A DNA stretch of 11,540 nt, taken from Gracilaria vermiculophylla (taxonomy: Eukaryota > Rhodophyta > Florideophyceae > Gracilariales > Gracilariaceae). The notes under the pieces were generated by a model. That model did not search any database, had not been told where the DNA came from, and saw nothing but the letters and a program-made list of their open reading frames with translations. The position numbers and the translations under genes are program-made. The stretch covers positions 554,261 through 565,800 of the forward strand of contig JAHNZQ020000172.1 of NCBI GenBank assembly GCA_019155205.2. Reading direction: 5' to 3'. Below, piece after piece: positions 8,619 to 11,540 of this stretch (positions are counted from its first letter, which is position 1; every line of letters starts with the position of its first letter).

Positions 8619-8732
8619 GTTTCAAAATCATAACACGTTGGTGTCAAAGTGTAAAAATGATGATTTTGGTACTGTACTGCTACAAAATTGAGTTACAAAA
8701 TAAAAGTCCAAAAACCGTTTCAAAACATAACA
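8619..8732. repeat. Direct repeats in the left end of family-A copy 1
   Basis: GTTTCAAAATCATAACA at 8619-8635 recurs as GTTTCAAAACATAACA at 8717-8732, about 98 bp apart; copy 2 has the same pair at 10504-10520 and 10604-10620. Two direct repeats within one transposon end are the layout of IR/DR-type Tc1 elements, where they act as transposase binding sites. Confidence 0.65.
8699..8704 (+). promoter_or_regulatory. AATAAA in transposon, possible poly(A) signal of gene 2
   Basis: A canonical AATAAA lies 151 bp downstream of the gene 2 stop and on its sense strand, inside family-A copy 1. Copy 2 has a changed sequence at the matching place. No nearer canonical signal was seen between 8549 and 8698. 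Confidence 0.35.
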
Positions 8733-8983
8733 ACTTTATCAACTTCAAGTCTCTTTTGGCCACTCGATAACTAATTTTCCCACCTTTCTGCTGAATAACG
8801 CTAATACGCTGCTGTGCATAATGATGGGTCCACCCTATAAACTGAACGTATAGGGAGTATGCAACGTTTTTTTCTACCAAGAAAACACATACAGTAGCAC
8901 TCTCAATATAGTAATTGATATTTATCTGCTTCAAATGAAACCGCCAAAAGACTTTTGAATGAGATAAAAAATTTGAAGTTTTA

Positions 8984-10188
8984 GCTGTGCAAAATGATAG
9001 GTCCGCCAATTAGAAAAGTATTTTATTTCTGCATTGCAGTACGTTTAATACTTGGTTTATCTATCAGCGTTCTGTAGGACTCCAACGCAACGGTTCTGCA
9101 TAGAAGTAACTAAATTATGTAACGTTTTCTTCTAAATAGAATTCCATTCCTGCCTAACAGTATTCTGCAACTTTTTGACATTGTTAAATTGCCTACCACC
9201 GCAAACAACTTTGCGCGCAAGTATTCCCCACACATTCTTGATTGGGTTAAGATCCCGAAAACGCGATGGCAACTCAATTACATCTATATAATAGTTTTAA
9301 AGCAACAATTTTGTGTGGTTTGCAGTATGTAGAAAGGCATTGTCTTGCTAAAAAGTTTAATCAAGAGCGTAAATTTTAAACGTAAACGGTACTAAAAACT
9401 CTTTCAACGTATTAGTGTAGTCTTTTGCATTCTGTCTACCACTTAGAATGCCTAAAATTGGTTTCCATTTCTACAAAATGATCCCCAAATCATTAAAAAA
9501 CCACCTCAATTTTGACGTTTTGAGAATAGATTTTCCTGCGTCCTTATATCATGCCAGTAGTACTGAAAGCCATATGGGCCATCGAAATGCAACTTGTTTT
9601 CGTCGCCAAATACTACTTCGTCCTACTCTGACTTCTTTAATGTGACAATCGTCCTGGCAGATTTTATTCTCATTGTTTATGAATTTTTGTTAATAAAAAG
9701 TGCATTTTTTGTCCTTATATTTTGTATTCGGATTCTGATCCAATATTTTGCGAACGGAAGAAGCATTGACAGACAAATCCAGTGCTTGAAAAATTAAATT
9801 GGATGAATAATATGTCGTCTCTGCTTTCCCAAGGAATCGTCGGGGAATTGCTGCAATCATTGTTTTCGGCGTTCTTTGGTTTTTTGACTTTCCCACAATT
9901 TTTTTCTTGTTTAAATAGTTTACCACGACTGGCGTAGACCTTTCTTATGCTTCAGAAATGTCTCTAGAGCTTCCGCCGTTGATATCTAGTGTTACAAATG
10001 TTTCTTTTTTTTCTTCAGAAAGCTGCATACTTTTTGGCATAGTGAGACATGCTTCTTACTTTTTCAAATGATTCGTTAGTGGCACGCAATCTAGTTTATA
10101 TAGGTAAACATGTTTTGGAATTAATGTAGCCCTTAAGAATTAGATATCGAACGTTTACCTAAAGTGGACCTATCTTTTTGAACAGCTG
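8984..10188 (-). mobile_element. Element C: full-length decayed Tc1-type transposon
   Basis: It is about 1.2 kb, the normal Tc1 size. Terminal inverted repeats read GCTGTGCAAAATGATAGGTC at the left and, reversed, CAGCTGTTCAAAAAGATAGG at the right. TA dinucleotides lie at 8982-8983 and 10189-10190, and both flanks are AAAATTT-type sequence of element B. The left end appears to lack the first two bases (CA). A degenerate transposase fills the interior on the minus strand. Confidence 0.85.
9045..10040 (-). pseudogene. Tc1-type (DD34E) transposase pseudogene of element C
   Basis: It can be followed from ATG at 10038-10040 (MPKSMQLSEEKKE) to a C-terminal TKY and TAA at 9045-9047, a span of about 331 codons as expected for Tc1. 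An N-terminal helix-turn-helix region includes FQALDLSVNASSVRKIL. The first catalytic Asp is in GDENKLHFDGPYGF (codon 9602-9604) and the second in QDNAFLH (9342-9344). The third position reads LNPIKNVWG, with Lys (9237-9239) replacing the catalytic Glu, exactly 34 residues after the second Asp. There are several stops (for example 9945-9947), and the middle section is in a different frame from both ends, so at least two indels have occurred. It cannot make an active enzyme. Confidence 0.88.
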
Positions 10189-10503
10189 TAAAATTTATTT
10201 TTAATTTTTTAATGTTCCACAAATGTTTTATGAAGAATGTTGTGTGTCTTTTAGTGCTTTGATTTTATTCGCAACTGTGCAGTGTGGTCTACATAAAAAA
10301 AAGGGAACCATGTTGACCACAAGCTGTATTTTGGGGGGGTCCTATCTTTTTGCACAGCACTTTACAGCGTTCAGGCATTGAGTTGATGTAGGCATTAATT
10401 TTCGAAACTGAAATAGTGTCCCAGCAATTATTAATACATTTTTTTAAACCAAAACCTGTGCTGAATTGCCTGCCATGGCCATAAACCATTCTTGATACAG
10501 TCT

Positions 10504-10620
10504 GTTTCAAAATCATAACATGTTTGTGTCAAAGTTAAAAAATCATGATTTTGGTACTGTACGGCTACAAAATTGAGTTTCAAAATAAGTAAGTCCAAAA
10601 CCCGTTTCAAAAACATAACA
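10504..10620. repeat. Direct repeats in the left end of family-A copy 2
   Basis: GTTTCAAAATCATAACA (10504-10520) and GTTTCAAAAACATAACA (10604-10620) are 100 bp apart, with a weaker GTTTCAAAATAAG between them (from 10577). The stop codon of the transposase frame (10607-10609) lies inside the inner repeat. The layout is as in IR/DR-type Tc1 elements. Confidence 0.65.
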
Positions 10621-11540
10621 ACTTTATCAACTTGAAGTCTCTTTTGACGACTCGATAACTAATTTTCCCACCTTTTTGCGCAATAACGCTAATACAGCGT
10701 TTAGGCATTGAGTTGATGTGGCCATTAATTGTCAAAACTGAAATATTGTCCCAGCAATTCTTAATACATTTTTTTAAACCAAAAATTGTGCTGAATTGCC
10801 TGCCATGGCAATAAACCATTCTTGATAATAGACCCCATACATTTTCAATGCGATTTAATTCCAGTGAGCGCGCTGGCCATTCCATGACATGAATGCTTGC
10901 TTCTTGTATCCAGTCTGACACCAATTTAGATTTGTGTACCGGGGTATTATCTTGTTGAAAAACAAAATTTTCTCCGTGGATACAATATTCAAAAGGTAGC
11001 ATGCAGTTATAAAGAACTTCCTGATAGCGTACAGAGTCCATATTTCCATCAATAAAGGCAATTTCTGTTTTTCCATACTTTGATATACCAGCCCATACCA
11101 TTACAGAACCGCCTCCAGAATTTCTTGTATAAAATTCTGATCGTTCCTTTCTAAGATCATGCTCGTAATACTTAAAACGATCTGGACCATCCAAGTTAAA
11201 GGTTTTTTCGTCAGAAAATATTACTGTGTTCCATTGATCTTTCCAGTGCGCCATGTTTGCACACCAAGAAATTATTTTTTGCCTATGATGTTCTTCTAGA
11301 AAGAAAGTTTTACCTATCCTTTTGTACTTGAACAAATTTTTCTTATTAATTTCCCTCCATATTGTTGACTTAGATACATTGAGGTTTAAGTTTTTTGCAA
11401 TATTATTGCACGACACTTTTCCTCAACACAGTTCCCGTTTAATACCGCGCTTACCTGCTGCACTGAGAGGATTGGGACGCCTGTAGTACAGTGGCTCCTA
11501 CGGAAATACGGTGGTTTGGCCCTAAGGTATAATATTCCTA
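10607..11540 (-). pseudogene. Tc1-type (DD34E) transposase of family-A copy 2, catalytic core intact, N-terminus broken
   Basis: This would be the transposase that cuts and rejoins the element at TA sites. The frame 11416-10607 (269 codons) holds part of the DNA-binding region (AKNLNLNVSKSTIWREINKK) and a complete catalytic domain. First Asp is in VIFSDEKTFNLDG (codon 11210-11212), second in FQQDNTPVHKS (10949-10951), and Glu in LNRIENVWG (10844-10846). Exactly 34 residues separate the last two, the Tc1 signature. The protein ends with INSMPKRCISVIAQKGGK, typical of the family. Upstream in the same frame the family pattern continues (RRPNPLSAAGKRGIKREL) but is cut by TGA 11423-11425, TAG 11498-11500 and TAG 11522-11524. 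The open frame's apparent start is GTG, so no valid start is visible. It is most likely a recently inactivated gene. Confidence 0.87.

Larger units (their letters stand above)
8807..10362. mobile_element. Element B: short element with terminal inverted repeats, itself interrupted
   Basis: Its ends are inverted repeats: left CGCTGCTGTGCATAATGATG at 8807, and right, reversed, AAGTGCTGTGCAAAAAGATA ending at 10362. It is flanked by TA at 8805-8806 and 10363-10364. Copy 2 of family A shows the empty site at 10693-10694. Without the nested element C, B is only about 350 bp with no open frame, so it is a non-autonomous, MITE-like element. Its termini resemble those of element C (GCTGTGCAAAATGATAGG), suggesting that a transposase of the C type moved it. 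Confidence 0.8.
8613..10495 (-). mobile_element. Family-A Tc1 element, copy 1 (interrupted left part)
   Basis: The left terminus is TA|CAGTCTGTTTC at 8611. The surviving pieces, 8613-8806 and 10365-10495, match 10498-10694 and 10695-10825 of copy 2 at roughly nine bases in ten by eye. The pieces are separated by element B (8807-10362), and copy 1 is broken again at TA 10496-10497 by insertion of copy 2. The rest of copy 1 should lie to the right of copy 2, outside the window. It begins 64 bp after the gene 2 stop codon. Confidence 0.85.
8680..10495 (-). pseudogene. Transposase C-terminus of family-A copy 1, split by element B
   Basis: On the minus strand, 10495-10365 encodes RMVYGHGRQFS through INSMPERC, the end of a Tc1 transposase. 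After removal of element B (10364-8807 with one TA) the frame resumes as ISVIQQKGGKISY and runs on to 8680. Copy 2 shows the uninterrupted form INSMPKRC-ISVIAQKGGKISY. The upstream two thirds of the protein, including the catalytic residues, are not present here because copy 2 inserted just before this fragment. It is non-functional. An open frame crossing 8807 into element B is an accidental fusion. Confidence 0.85.
10498..11540 (-). mobile_element. Family-A Tc1 element, copy 2 (runs off the window)
   Basis: The left terminus CAGTCTGTTTC starts at 10498 directly after TA 10496-10497, which lies within the transposase of copy 1. The corresponding uninterrupted sequence is in copy 2 itself at 10826-10827 (CTTGATAATAG). 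The terminal region contains the paired direct repeats, followed by transposase on the minus strand. The right end is outside the window. It is the youngest insertion detectable within family A here. Confidence 0.85.

Noticed and set aside
8680..9009. A 109-codon minus-strand frame as a small gene
   Set aside because: It is an accidental fusion of element B sequence with the end of the copy 1 transposase across the insertion point at 8807.
10289..10516. A 75-codon minus-strand frame as a small gene
   Set aside because: It fuses the terminus of copy 2, the transposase fragment of copy 1 and the end of element B; only the middle part is true coding remnant.
8611..10826. Simple tandem duplication of a transposon end
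   Set aside because: The repeat junction at 10496-10497 is a TA followed by the transposon terminus CAGT, and the other copy has an uninterrupted TA there, so insertion of a second element explains it better.
10607..11416. A mariner-type (DD34D) transposase
   Set aside because: The third catalytic residue is Glu in IENVW with 34 residues after the second Asp, and the C-terminus is Tc1-like.
11423..11425. TGA read as an amino acid (alternative code) in the transposase
   Set aside because: Two TAG codons follow upstream in the same frame, and genes 1 and 2 fit the standard code, so decay is simpler.
1..11540. tRNA, rRNA genes or a CRISPR array
   Set aside because: No T-arm consensus, rRNA core sequence or regularly spaced repeats were seen on either strand.

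Overview
The window looks like nuclear DNA of a GC-rich microbial eukaryote (a protist). One gene has a spliceosomal intron, both clear genes begin with secretory signal sequences, gene 2 has a TATA box, and the repeats are Tc1-type DNA transposons. No lineage can be named from the sequence alone. Base composition is strongly two-state: AT-rich at 1 to about 905, GC-rich with GC-ending codons from about 905 to 8400, and AT-rich again from about 8540 to the end.

Region by region. Positions 1-830 are AT-rich. They hold a short unrecognised coding remnant (about 124-589), probably with an intron and a frameshift, and a perfect 26-bp tandem duplication at its 3' end. Positions 905-1939 are GC-rich and carry no gene I can support. 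Gene 1, joined 1940-2129 + 2221-4118, encodes a 695-residue sodium/solute symporter (SSS) family membrane protein with a secreted-type N-terminus, a cysteine-bearing ectodomain and a microsatellite-encoded Gly/Ala tail. Positions 4119-7102 are about 3 kb without a convincing gene. They contain alternating CG tracts and a 28-bp near-palindrome. Gene 2 (7256-8548) encodes a 430-residue secreted protein with a hydrophobic N-terminal domain and a repeated eight-cysteine module of 53-54 residues. It has a compact promoter with an inverted repeat, a C10 run, a TATA box and a minus-strand G-quadruplex motif.

From 8611 to the right edge the window is a nested stack of Tc1-type elements, all with transposase on the minus strand. 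An older family-A copy starts at 8613. A short element with terminal inverted repeats (B) is inserted in its transposase at a TA. B is itself split by a full-length but decayed Tc1 element (C, 8984-10188). A second family-A copy (10498 to beyond the window) is inserted at another TA of the first copy. The uninterrupted target sites can be read in the second A copy, so the order of events can be reconstructed from this window alone.

The two host genes are both on the plus strand, but nothing shows a shared pathway. The transposon stack begins only 64 bp after the gene 2 stop codon and carries an AATAAA on the gene 2 sense strand, so it may supply that gene's mRNA 3' end.
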